A stretch of 64,000 nucleotides of DNA from Sphingomonas taxi. GTDB lineage: Bacteria; Pseudomonadota; Alphaproteobacteria; Sphingomonadales; Sphingomonadaceae. Within the stretch, counting starts at the first letter, position 1. The number at the start of each line of letters is the position of its first letter. Shown piece by piece: positions 18,372-27,104 of this stretch. The notes beneath the pieces are model-generated. The model did not search any database, was not told the origin of the DNA, and worked only from the letters and a program-made list of their open reading frames with translations. Made by a program: the position numbers and the translations under genes. The stretch is taken from positions 558,001 through 622,000 of the forward strand of contig NZ_CP009571.1 in NCBI RefSeq assembly GCF_000764535.1, in the 5' to 3' direction.

Positions 18372-19265
18372 TCAGGCCTGCCCGTCGCCGGCCAGCGCCG
18401 CCATCACGATCCCGCTATAGACGCGGTGCGTCGCATTTTCGGCATGATCGCCCGCCGCCGCCGGCGCGATCCCGAGCGACGCCGCCGGGGTGAAGGTCAG
18501 CTCGCCGAAATAGACGCCGTCGCTGCCGTCATAGAGATCGACGCGGACGAATTCGAACGGCGCGGACAGGGCGCGGGCCGCCGCCATCATCGCCGCGATC
18601 CGCTCGGCGGTGGGCAGCGCATGGCCGGCGGGCGGCGCCAGCCCGTCGTCGCGGTCCATCGGCTCGAAGCTCGGGACGCGATAGAGCCGGCTCCACGGCC
18701 TGCCGAAGCGGCTGTGATCGACCTGGCAGACCAGCGGCTGTCCGCGCACGCAATGGAATTTGTAATCGTCGGGCGATGTCCCCGCGGCGCTCGGGACCAG
18801 CGCCTCGACGATGATCTTCCGCGGCAGCCGCCAATATTGCATCTCCCGCAGGATCGACGCGTAATCGGCCTGCGCCAGCCAGAACAAGCGCCGCAGGTCC
18901 TCCGGCCCGGTGACGTCGCGCAGGAAGACGGTGCCGCCGCTGGCATGCGTCGGCTTGGCGATCGTCGCGGTACCGACGAAGGGATGCAGCCGTTCGAACA
19001 GCGCCTCCGGCGACGGTACGTCGTCCATCGCCACCACCAGCCGCGTCTCCGGCACGCGCAGGCCCGGTGACAGCCGCTGCGCTTCCCGTTTCGCGGTCTC
19101 CTTGTCGACGAAGGCGCGTTCGAGCGGCGTCCAGCGCGGATCGATCATCCGGTCGAAGATCACGTCGTTGATCGTCGAGCGCGGGTCGGCGGCGGGCAGC
19201 GGCCATCGGCCGAAGCGGCGCCGGAAATGCGGACCGGCGATGACATGGTTGAACGCGCGCGTCAT
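18372..19265 (-). CDS. TupA-like ATP-grasp protein
   Basis: About 297 residues. Matches the TupA-like ATP-grasp family: NDVIFDRMIDPRWTPLERAFVDKETAKREAQRL at the N-terminus, then KPTHASGGTVFL (nucleotide loop), IIVEALVP, DDYKFHCVRGQPLVCQVD, and FVRVDLYDGSDGVYFGELTFTPAASLG near the C-terminus with metal-binding acidic residues. TupA makes polyglutamate chains on teichuronopeptides; Gram-negative relatives lie in polysaccharide loci, and the substrate here is unknown. The start is uncertain: the family alignment begins near 19265, but in-frame starts at 19373, 19430 and 19445 exist and none has a strong Shine-Dalgarno. Confidence 0.8.
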   Translation of the reverse strand: MTRAFNHVIAGPHFRRRFGRWPLPAADPRSTINDVIFDRMIDPRWTPLERAFVDKETAKREAQRLSPGLRVPETRLVVAMDDVPSPEALFERLHPFVGTATIAKPTHASGGTVFLRDVTGPEDLRRLFWLAQADYASILREMQYWRLPRKIIVEALVPSAAGTSPDDYKFHCVRGQPLVCQVDHSRFGRPWSRLYRVPSFEPMDRDDGLAPPAGHALPTAERIAAMMAAARALSAPFEFVRVDLYDGSDGVYFGELTFTPAASLGIAPAAAGDHAENATHRVYSGIVMAALAGDGQA

Positions 19266-19469
19266 CGGCGCGGCGGCATCGAACGCCACACCGTCGGCGG
19301 CCTGACAGGCGTCGTCATCGGCCGCAGGCGTATCCGCAACGCGGCAGGAGACGGGCGGGCGGGTGCGATCCATCCCTTCGGGTAGCGTGGGGTTAGGGTG
19401 CAGGCAATCGCCACGACCGCGGACGCCCATATGCTCCGGCCACAAGCCGTTAACAATAAGACATGGTCC

Positions 19470-19497
19470 AGCAATTGATATTGCTAGTGACTCGCAA
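19470..19497 (+). promoter_or_regulatory. Fur-like site before the siderophore receptor
   Basis: Two overlapping dyads: AGCAAT-TGAT-ATTGCT (19470-19485) and TTGCTAGTGACTCGCAA (19481-19497; 7 of 8 pairs match). Overlapping AT-rich dyads 42-69 bp upstream of a siderophore receptor start are what an alphaproteobacterial Fur site looks like. The assignment rests on context and symmetry. Confidence 0.5.
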
Positions 19498-19538
19498 CAA
19501 CGATGCCGTTAGGTCGCGGGCATCGAAGGGGAAGTGAA

Positions 19539-21800
19539 GTGATCTATCTGGGCGTTCTACTCGCAGGCGTGGCTCCCGTGAATGGTGCCGCGCCCATGCC
19601 GGCCTCGTCGGCCAAGGCCGAACCCGTCGCGGCTGGCGCCGCCGATCCGCAGCGGGATGACGAGATCCTCGTCGTCGGCAAGAGCTATGGCCGCGGCGTC
19701 GGCAAGACCGTCACGCCGCTCAAGGACACGCCCAACACGATCACCGTCGTCGACCGCGAACAGATCGAGGCGCAGAACCTCTTCACGCTCGAAGACGCGC
19801 TGACCGCGACCAACGGCATCACCGTCAACGGCGTCGGCAGCGAGGACCCGTCGTTCCTCTCGCGCGGCTTCGCGATCAACAACTATCTGATCGACGGCGT
19901 CCCGACGCTGTCGGTCAACTTTCCCTCGGCGGTGCCCGATCTGTTCTTCTACGACCGGCTCGAGGTGCTGCGGGGGCCGGCCGGGCTGTTCAGCGGCTCG
20001 GGCAATCCCGCCGGCAGCATCAATCTCGTGCGCAAGCGGCCGCTCGATACCGCCCGGATGCAGGCGAGCGCCGGCTACGGCAGCTACGACAATCTCCGCC
20101 TGGAACTCGACGTCTCGACCCCGGTCGGCGGCGTCGCCGCGCTCCGCGCCGGCGTCATGGCGCAGGATCAAAACCAGTTCTTCGACACGGCGCATCGCAA
20201 CCGGCTCGACGCCTTCGCCGTGGGTACGCTGGAGATCGGTTCGCGGACGACGCTGACCGCGGGCGCGAATTACGATCGCTTCCGCCCGGCGGTCCAGTCC
20301 GGCCTGCCCGGCTATGCCGGCGGTGCCGACGGCAGCGACGGGCGTCTGCTCGACGTGCGGCGATCGACCTATCTGGGCGCCGACTGGAACCGCTTCGATG
20401 CGAAGACCTGGTCGGGCTTCGTCGAGCTGGCGCATCGCGTCTCCGATCGCTGGACGTTGCGCGCGACCGGGCTCTACACCGATGTCGACCGCGTCGACGT
20501 CTACAGCTATATCGGCGCGCAGCCGGTGACGCCGGCCAACCGCGGCCTCACCAACCAGATCGCCTATCGCGGCGACAGCAAGCAGCAGACGCGGTCGTTC
20601 GACGTCAACGGCATCGGCAGCTTTCCGCTGTTCGGGCGCGACCAGACGCTGATCCTCGGCGCCGATTACCAGGCGAGTGCCGGCACCTCCTATTTCACCC
20701 GCCTGTCGAACTATGCGCGGATCGACGTCTTCAATCCCGTCTCGCCGGCCGAGCCGCCGCTCGATCCCTATGGCCCGCTGCCGCCCTATCCGGTGCAGGG
20801 CACCGCGGGGATCTGCACGCCGGTGCAGACGCCGGCGCAATGCGTCACGCAGGTCTATGGCGGATCGGTCACCCACCTCGAACAATATGGCCTGTACGGC
20901 CAGATGCGGCTCAGCCCGCTCGCCGGGCTGACGCTGATCGGCGGCGGAAGGCTGACCTGGTTCGATACCGACACGCGCACGGTGTTGCCGACCCCGGGGG
21001 CCCGCACCGGCTATACGATCGACAACCGCTTCACGCCTTATGCCGGATTGGTCTGGGACGTGACCCGCCACCTCAACCTCTACGCCAGCTACGCCGACAG
21101 TTTCACGCCGCAGGCGCAGCCGGTCGGTCGCCAGCGCGGCGACGGCGGCAGAATCGAGCCGATGGTCGGCGAGCAGTTCGAGGCAGGCAGCAAGGTCTCG
21201 CTGATGCACGACCGGCTGTTGCTCTCCGCCGCGGCCTATCAGATCACGCAGCGCAACCGGCTGTTCAACGACCCCGTCGACGCGAATCTCTACTACCAGC
21301 TCGGCAAGGTACGCGCGCGCGGCATCGAGCTGGAGGCGACGGGCGAGATCCTGCCCGGCTGGCGGATCAACGGCGGCTACAGCTACACGCGCACCAAGTT
21401 GTTGGAGGACATCAACCCGGCGCTGGAGGGCACATCGCTGGTCCCGGTGATCCCCCGCCACATGGGCAAGCTGTTCACCAATTACGCGCCGACAAACGGC
21501 ATGCTGGCCGGCGCCAGCATCGGCGGCGGCCTGACCGTCTTCGGGGCGACCTCCGGCGGCACGCGGTCGTCGATCGCCGCCAACGGCACGCGCGTGCTGT
21601 CCACCCTGGTTCGACAGGGCAGCTACGCCGTGCTCGACCTGCGCGCGGGCTACAAGCTCACCGAGCAGCTCGGCGTGTCGATCAACGTCAACAACGTGCT
21701 CGATCGCACCTATTACGCACGCATCTTCTCGACCGCGCGCGGGAATTATTACGGCAGTCCCCGCACGGTATTCGCGACCTTGCGCTACACGCTGGGATAA
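19539..21800 (+). CDS. TonB-dependent siderophore receptor
   Basis: 753 residues. Short signal peptide (IYLGVLLAGVAPVNGAA), TonB-box-like DDEILVVGKSYG, then the siderophore-receptor plug (LKDTPNTITVVDREQIEAQN..LEVLRGPAGLFSGSGNPAGSINLVRKRP) of the FpvA/FhuE type and the barrel. It ends in a typical aromatic-rich strand (GSPRTVFATLRYTLG). It should import a ferric siderophore. I start at the GTG at 19539 because AAGGGGA lies 6-8 nt upstream and the signal peptide begins there; an ATG 36 nt earlier lacks both. A Fur-like site lies upstream. No siderophore biosynthesis genes are in the window, so a foreign siderophore is likely. Confidence 0.93.
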   Translation: MIYLGVLLAGVAPVNGAAPMPASSAKAEPVAAGAADPQRDDEILVVGKSYGRGVGKTVTPLKDTPNTITVVDREQIEAQNLFTLEDALTATNGITVNGVGSEDPSFLSRGFAINNYLIDGVPTLSVNFPSAVPDLFFYDRLEVLRGPAGLFSGSGNPAGSINLVRKRPLDTARMQASAGYGSYDNLRLELDVSTPVGGVAALRAGVMAQDQNQFFDTAHRNRLDAFAVGTLEIGSRTTLTAGANYDRFRPAVQSGLPGYAGGADGSDGRLLDVRRSTYLGADWNRFDAKTWSGFVELAHRVSDRWTLRATGLYTDVDRVDVYSYIGAQPVTPANRGLTNQIAYRGDSKQQTRSFDVNGIGSFPLFGRDQTLILGADYQASAGTSYFTRLSNYARIDVFNPVSPAEPPLDPYGPLPPYPVQGTAGICTPVQTPAQCVTQVYGGSVTHLEQYGLYGQMRLSPLAGLTLIGGGRLTWFDTDTRTVLPTPGARTGYTIDNRFTPYAGLVWDVTRHLNLYASYADSFTPQAQPVGRQRGDGGRIEPMVGEQFEAGSKVSLMHDRLLLSAAAYQITQRNRLFNDPVDANLYYQLGKVRARGIELEATGEILPGWRINGGYSYTRTKLLEDINPALEGTSLVPVIPRHMGKLFTNYAPTNGMLAGASIGGGLTVFGATSGGTRSSIAANGTRVLSTLVRQGSYAVLDLRAGYKLTEQLGVSINVNNVLDRTYYARIFSTARGNYYGSPRTVFATLRYTLG

Positions 21801-21889
21801 GGCGTGTTGGATGTCGCGACGGCGCCGGCGATTGCCTCTGCTGGCGACGTCCGTCGATCGCGGCATTCGATCTGGCGAAAGCGGGGCAT

Positions 21890-22888
21890 CTAGGCACCAA
21901 CGCTCGAAAACTGCTGACGATAGGCGGTCGGGCTCGTGCCCAGCCTCGTGCGGAAATGATGCCGCAGGGTCTCCGCGGAGCCGAAGCCGCTGCCCTGTGC
22001 CACCCGCTCGATCGACACGCGGGTCGTCTCCAGGAGCAATCTGGCGCGTTCGAGCCTGAGGCTGAGCAACCACTCGCCCGGCGTCGTGCCGGTCGTGTCG
22101 TGAAACCGGCGAAGAAAGGTTCGTCGGCTCATGCAGGCTTCGGCTGCCAGGGCATTGATATCGACATCGACATCGATCCGGCTTCGCAGCTTATCGAGCA
22201 GCGGAGCCAAGGCGGCGTTCTCCCTGACCGGCAATGGTTGATTGACGAACTGGGCTTGTCCACCCTGCCTGTGCGGCGGCACCACCATTCTCTGGGCGAC
22301 GCGATTGGCTGCGATCGGTCCATGGTCGCGCCTGATCAGATGCAGGCAGACATCCAGTCCGGCAGCGCAGCCGGCGGATGTGAGTATATCACCTTCATCA
22401 ACATACAGGACGGCGGGCTGGACGTCGATCGCGGGGTAATTGGTCGAAAGCACCGTCGCATGGTGCCAGTGAGTGGTAGCGCGGCGACCGTTCAGCAATC
22501 CGGCGGCAGCCAACACGAAGCTGCCGGTGCAGATCGATACAAACCGGCAGCCGCGCCGGCCAGCACGCTGCAAAGCCTCTACGAGCGCGTCCGGGACCGG
22601 CTCGTTTACGGCGCGCCAGCCGGGAACGACGATCGTCCCAGCTTCTTCGAGGAGCTCAAGCCCGCCGTCGATCGCCAGTCTTACGCCTCCGCCCGCGCGC
22701 AGCGGCGTCGCTTCCGCAGACGCAACAGCCACATCATACCATCGCTCCTCCCATCCCGGCGGCGGCGGCCCTAACGTTTCGAGGGCAGTGCTGAACTCGA
22801 ACAGGCAAAGTCCGTCATACGCCAGGATCACCACGAAGGGTCTGCAGGCCGGAGCCGACTTTGGCATGATCTTGACGATAGCTGTCAT
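21890..22888 (-). CDS. GlxA/FtrA-type AraC-family regulator
   Basis: 332 residues. N-terminal DJ-1/PfpI-like domain (residues about 15-190: VVILAYDGLCLFEFSTALETLG, FVSICTGSFVLAAAGLL with nucleophile-elbow Cys120) and a C-terminal AraC HTH (about 225-325: LAAEACMSRRTFLRRFHDTTGTTPGEWLLSLRLERARLLLE, then VAQGSGFGSAETLRHHFRTRLGTSPTAYR). GlxA-type proteins are transcription activators whose PfpI domain is thought to sense a ligand rather than hydrolyse. It is divergent from a DMT transporter gene 88 bp away, its likely target. Confidence 0.92.
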   Translation of the reverse strand: MTAIVKIMPKSAPACRPFVVILAYDGLCLFEFSTALETLGPPPPGWEERWYDVAVASAEATPLRAGGGVRLAIDGGLELLEEAGTIVVPGWRAVNEPVPDALVEALQRAGRRGCRFVSICTGSFVLAAAGLLNGRRATTHWHHATVLSTNYPAIDVQPAVLYVDEGDILTSAGCAAGLDVCLHLIRRDHGPIAANRVAQRMVVPPHRQGGQAQFVNQPLPVRENAALAPLLDKLRSRIDVDVDINALAAEACMSRRTFLRRFHDTTGTTPGEWLLSLRLERARLLLETTRVSIERVAQGSGFGSAETLRHHFRTRLGTSPTAYRQQFSSVGA

Positions 22889-22976
22889 CGCTGCCGATGG
22901 CCAGCACGAGCACGCAAGCGCAAGTCATGCCCTCTTTTGTCATGCGGTGGGCCGGCACGATGATCGATCCTCATGA

Positions 22977-23888
22977 ATGCAGCGCAGCGTTCACCCGTCG
23001 ATGCTTGGTCGACGTTTGGACAGCCGCATGATCGCCATCGCCATGCTCATGGGCCTGCTCGCCGCGCTGGGCTGGGGGGCAGCCGACTATCTTGCGGGCA
23101 GTACAGCCAAACTGATCGGGATACGCAGGACTGCAGTGTTCACGCAGTCGATGGGATGGCTGGCGGTCACGCTGGTGCTGATCGCAATGCCGTCGCTGCG
23201 GGGAAAGGCATGCGCGGCATCCGCTTCGGGATGGTCGTACGGCGTTCTTGCCGTGGCGTTCAATCTCGCTGGCTCGATGTCGCTGCTCCGCGCCTTTTCG
23301 ATCGGTCGCGCCTCGTTAGTCGCACCGTTAATCACGACTTATGCCGCCGTGACGGCATGTCTCGGTCTGGCGATCAGCGGCGATCGATTGAGCGGTTTTC
23401 GTCTGGCCGGACTCGTGATCTGCCTGATCGGCGCGCCGCTGGCGGCGGTCGCCCCAAGCCGCCAAGACGGGCTTGGAGCCGACGGCGTCGGTTACGCTGT
23501 GCTGACCGCTCTGTGCTTCGGCGTCGGCTTTTGGATACAGGGCAAGTTCTCCGTTCCCGCGATTGGCGCGACGCCCATGCTGTGGCTGTTTTTCGGGATC
23601 GGCATTCTCGTGCTCGCGCCGACGCTTGCGTTGCGCCGGGACCGGATCTTGCCGCACCGGAATGCGCTGCCGCTGCTCGTGCTGCAAAGCCTGTGCAATC
23701 TCATGGGCTATGGGACCTTCGCAGTGGGGTTGGCGACGGGAGCCATCACGGTCGTCACTGTGCTGAGCACCTTCGCCGCAGCCGTTACCGCGATATTCGG
23801 GCTCGTCCTGCGGAGGGAGAGGCTGTCCCGCCCGCAAACCGCCGGCGTGTCCGCCATTCTGATCGGCGCGGCCCTCCTCGCCGTCTGA
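22977..23888 (+). CDS. EamA/DMT-family transporter
   Basis: 303 residues with 10 predicted membrane helices in two repeats of five, the DMT layout (GLLAALGWGAADYLAG at the start; LLRAFSIGRASLVAPLITTYAAVTACLGLAISGDRLSGFRLAGLVICLIGAPLAAV; ATGAITVVTVLSTFAAAVTAIFGLVLRRERLSRPQTAGVSAILIGAALL). DMT proteins usually export metabolites or amino acids. A shorter start at MIAIAM (23028) would begin exactly at the first helix and is equally possible. Divergent from the GlxA-type regulator. Confidence 0.88.
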   Translation: MQRSVHPSMLGRRLDSRMIAIAMLMGLLAALGWGAADYLAGSTAKLIGIRRTAVFTQSMGWLAVTLVLIAMPSLRGKACAASASGWSYGVLAVAFNLAGSMSLLRAFSIGRASLVAPLITTYAAVTACLGLAISGDRLSGFRLAGLVICLIGAPLAAVAPSRQDGLGADGVGYAVLTALCFGVGFWIQGKFSVPAIGATPMLWLFFGIGILVLAPTLALRRDRILPHRNALPLLVLQSLCNLMGYGTFAVGLATGAITVVTVLSTFAAAVTAIFGLVLRRERLSRPQTAGVSAILIGAALLAV

Positions 23889-23912
23889 TCTCGCGCGGCC
23901 GGCGGGTCGGGT

Positions 23913-26198
23913 TCAATCGTAGTAGAACGGCGACCGCGCCGTCCATCCGGAGCGGGGATACCGCCGGTGCAGCAGCAGGAACGCGCGGCGACCGAGATGG
24001 TCGTGGTTGCCACCCCAGCGCGCAACACGGATCAGGCGATACAGGGCTTCGGCTGCCCGGGGGTCACCCGGATGGCGGACGACGTAAGTGAGCGCACTAT
24101 TCCATAGCGATATACCTGCCGTCTGGACTGTCACCGGACGCCCGCTGTCGTCGAAGTGGCGCATCGAGACGATGAAGGCACGGCGCTCCGCCAGGGCGCG
24201 GGGCAGCGTCGCCCGCACGAAGGGCGGATAATGCAGCGGCAGGATGCCGGAGCCACACTTTTCCAGACAAGCGAGATCCGCGCGGTCGGCCTCGCGATCC
24301 GACGCGTAGGCGCTGCTCCAATAGCCGTTGGGCAGATATGCGCTGGCGGGCGGGAACGGGCGGGACGGCCCGTGCTGGCCGGGGAGTGGCAGCAGCAGAT
24401 CCACCCAATAGCCGCCGAACTGGCGTACCGTGCCGGTCGGACGGGCGTAATCCGCGAGATCGACGCGCAGGCTCGGGATCTTCATCATCACGAACGCCTC
24501 GGCGAACAGCTTGTCCGCGCCCGGCGGCGTCGCCGCGATCCGGCGCCAGTCTGCGGCGACCTGTGGGAGCAGGGTCACCAACCGGGCGGCGAGACGATCC
24601 ACCGCCGCATCGTCGCGCAGCTGCACCGCCCGCACGAAGCTGGTGAGGGCGATGTCGAGCCGGATCTCGCGCGGCATCGCGGTCATGTCGGCGACCGCCA
24701 TCCGCTCGTGCAGCGGCAGCCGGTCGATCACCGCGCGCGCGTCCGGCCCGAGGCCGGCGAACCCACCCGACGGGCGTCGGCCGATCAGGCCGTCGCCCGC
24801 CGTCCGGACGTCGGCGGTGCAGGTCGAGAGCCCCGTCCGGCAATAAGGCGCGCGCAGCGCATGGGCGGCGAAATCCGCAAGCGACGCGGCCGTCTGCGTG
24901 CGCACCGCCTTGAAGACGTTGCGATCCGACCGGATGAGGTCGTCGCGCGCCAGCACCGCGTCCGCCTCCGCCCGGATCTGTGCGGCGTCCGCCCGTGGCG
25001 TCAGCAGGCGGAGCCGATGATAACGCGCGGTCAGCCATGCCGGATCGGTAGCCGGCACCCGTCCCGCCGCCTCGGCCAGCGCGGCCGCGCCCGCGTCCGC
25101 CGGGTCGGCGAGCAACAATGCGGCGATGAGCCAGGCGGTGCGGTGGCCGGCGTTCCAGCGTTCCTGCGCGTGCGTCGAAGCGGCGACACGATCCTTCGCC
25201 TGGATCGTCCGGATCCAGTCCGCCGCCTCCGGCTTGGCCGGATGACGGTCGGCGAGCGTGAGATAGTCGCGAACGGCGACCGCGACCTCGGGCAAGGGTG
25301 CGGGCGCGTTCAGGTCGCGGTCCAGCCGTAAGAGAAGCCGATCGGGATGCTCGTGGAAGGCGAGGATCTGGCGCATCCGCATCAGCTCGCCCCGTCCGAA
25401 CGTGCCGGCAGGCGCTGCGGCGAGCCGATCGAGCGCCGCATGCGCCGCGGCCAAGCGCGCAGGTGCCGGGGCATCGATCGCGGCACGCAGCAGCGCCCGC
25501 GCCGACAGGTACAGGCCGGACGGTCGCCAGGGCGATGCCACATCCCCGGCGATCGCGGCGAAGCGGCGGGCGGCCTCGTCGGCCTGACCGTTGTAGAGCG
25601 CCAATGCCGCCTCCTGATAGGCGCGATCGGAGCGAAGCCACGACGGCGCAGCGGCCGGCAGCGGCGCCAGCGCGGCGACCGGCTTGGAACAGGCGGCGAA
25701 GACGGCGTCCTGCGCGTCGAGCCATGCCCGCACGGCAGGCGCCGCTCTGCCGTAGCGCCGCGCCCGGTCGGCGAGGGTCGCGGCGGCGGTGGTGAAGGCA
25801 TCGTCGAAGCAGGTGGGGATCGCGACGAAGTTCGGACCATTTCGCTCCGCCGCGATCCAATAGACCTCCGTCGCACCCGGTATCGTGCGGCGGACGTCCA
25901 GCCAGTCGTGCTGCCTTGTGGCGGGCGTGCCGCAGCACGGCGCGACGAGGGCATCTGCGGCGCTCTGTCCCACCTGCAGTCCGGTCAGCCGCCGCCAGTC
26001 GAGGAACAACAGCGCATCCGTCGTCGCGCCCTTCACGATCGGCAGCCGCCCGCCCGCCAGCGCGGCGCGTTCGGTCGCATCCTGCGGGTCGGCGAAGACG
26101 TATACGGGCCGGGGCGTCGGATCGCCCGAGCCGAGCGCCCGCGTCGCGAGCGCCGCCGCGAGGACGACACCGATCGGAACGCGCCACCTCACCGCCAT
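23913..26198 (-). CDS. Secreted 761-residue protein of unknown function
   Basis: A signal peptide (VPIGVVLAAALATRALGSG) predicts export. The rest is rich in short Ala/Leu helices with TPR-like spacing (ALALYNGQADEAARRFAAIAGDV; RAAEALYRLIRVAR), and carries paired cysteines (APCCGT, IPTCFDDAF, YCRTGLSTCTADV, LACLEKCGSG). Near the C-terminus are GGYWVDLLLPLPGQHGPSRP and HYPPFVRATLPRALAERRAFIVSMRHFDDSG. I recognise no catalytic motif. Its start overlaps the end of the DUF3142-like lipoprotein gene by 10 bp, so the two are cotranscribed and probably act together in the periplasm. Confidence 0.8.
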   Translation of the reverse strand: MAVRWRVPIGVVLAAALATRALGSGDPTPRPVYVFADPQDATERAALAGGRLPIVKGATTDALLFLDWRRLTGLQVGQSAADALVAPCCGTPATRQHDWLDVRRTIPGATEVYWIAAERNGPNFVAIPTCFDDAFTTAAATLADRARRYGRAAPAVRAWLDAQDAVFAACSKPVAALAPLPAAAPSWLRSDRAYQEAALALYNGQADEAARRFAAIAGDVASPWRPSGLYLSARALLRAAIDAPAPARLAAAHAALDRLAAAPAGTFGRGELMRMRQILAFHEHPDRLLLRLDRDLNAPAPLPEVAVAVRDYLTLADRHPAKPEAADWIRTIQAKDRVAASTHAQERWNAGHRTAWLIAALLLADPADAGAAALAEAAGRVPATDPAWLTARYHRLRLLTPRADAAQIRAEADAVLARDDLIRSDRNVFKAVRTQTAASLADFAAHALRAPYCRTGLSTCTADVRTAGDGLIGRRPSGGFAGLGPDARAVIDRLPLHERMAVADMTAMPREIRLDIALTSFVRAVQLRDDAAVDRLAARLVTLLPQVAADWRRIAATPPGADKLFAEAFVMMKIPSLRVDLADYARPTGTVRQFGGYWVDLLLPLPGQHGPSRPFPPASAYLPNGYWSSAYASDREADRADLACLEKCGSGILPLHYPPFVRATLPRALAERRAFIVSMRHFDDSGRPVTVQTAGISLWNSALTYVVRHPGDPRAAEALYRLIRVARWGGNHDHLGRRAFLLLHRRYPRSGWTARSPFYYD

Positions 26199-26920
26199 CG
26201 CCGTACCTCCCGCTCCGCCGCGGCGAAGTCGCGCGGCGTCCAGCTTCGCGGATCGAACAGATACACCCGCCGTCCCGCCGGCGCCCGCGGCACCGGCGTG
26301 CCGACCGCCACCCCGAGCGCGCCGCGGCAGCGATCATGCCGCAGATCGCCGCCCTCCGCCAGCATCGCCCGCACGGTCTCACCGCGCCGTCCCATGCGGA
26401 AGAGCATGGGAACGACTTCGTCGACCGGCGCCCGCCCCAGCCAGTCCTCGCCGCACCACGACGCCAGCGCGGTCATCGACAACACGGTCGCGCGGGGCAG
26501 CGCGCGGCGGACGTCGCCGAGGACGTCCAGCAATATCGCGCGTTCGGACGCACGCACCTCGAAATCGACCTGCACGCGCCGGGCGGGCAGGCGGGTGGCG
26601 TAATGCAGGATCGCCGCGGCCGTCGTCGCGCGCATCGTCGCATTCCAGACGAGGGGGCGGTCGCGGCGGATCTCGACATGGACGACGCTGGTCGTCGGCG
26701 GCTCGGCGACGAGCAGCGGATGGCGCCGCCCGCGCGCCTCGACCGCCGCGCCATCGAGCACGATCGAGCCACTCTCGACCGCGACCTCCGCGCGGCCTTT
26801 GACGAAGCGCAGATCCTCGGGCCGCTCCCACGCCCACAGGACGAGCGGGGCAGGCGGCGGCGGCGACGGCCGGCACGCCGTCAGGGCGAGCAACAGGGGT
26901 AGCCAATTGCGGCTGCGCAT
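26189..26920 (-). CDS. DUF3142-like lipoprotein
   Basis: 243 residues. MRSRNWLPLLLALTAC is a lipoprotein signal (lipobox LTAC, Cys16). The mature protein begins VLWAWERPEDLRFVKGRAEVAV, the signature opening of DUF3142, followed by the expected VVHVEIRRDRP..YATRLPARRVQVDFEVRASERAILLDVLGDVRRALP and MTALASWCGEDWLG. That family has a predicted TIM-barrel, glycosidase-like fold but no established activity. An upstream in-frame start (27004) would place 28 unrelated residues before the signal and was rejected. Cotranscribed with the 761-residue secreted protein. Confidence 0.82.
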   Translation of the reverse strand: MRSRNWLPLLLALTACRPSPPPPAPLVLWAWERPEDLRFVKGRAEVAVESGSIVLDGAAVEARGRRHPLLVAEPPTTSVVHVEIRRDRPLVWNATMRATTAAAILHYATRLPARRVQVDFEVRASERAILLDVLGDVRRALPRATVLSMTALASWCGEDWLGRAPVDEVVPMLFRMGRRGETVRAMLAEGGDLRHDRCRGALGVAVGTPVPRAPAGRRVYLFDPRSWTPRDFAAAEREVRRWR

Positions 26921-27104
26921 CGGGCGATTAGGCCGACGCCCCGCCATGTCGTCAAGCGGCGGTCCGGACGGACCGGCATGGGGCCGCAGCCCGTGGGGCG
27001 TCATCGACTCTCACGTCAGGAGATCGCCGCCCCTCTGGCACGAACGGCGATTGCGGATTACGGCCGGGTGTCAGCCGTCGATCGGCCGGAACGAAGGATT
27101 GCGG

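Noticed and set aside
19266..19445. N-terminal extension of the ATP-grasp gene
   Set aside because: The added residues are Pro/Cys-rich without family similarity, and no candidate start has a good ribosome-binding site; kept only as a start uncertainty.
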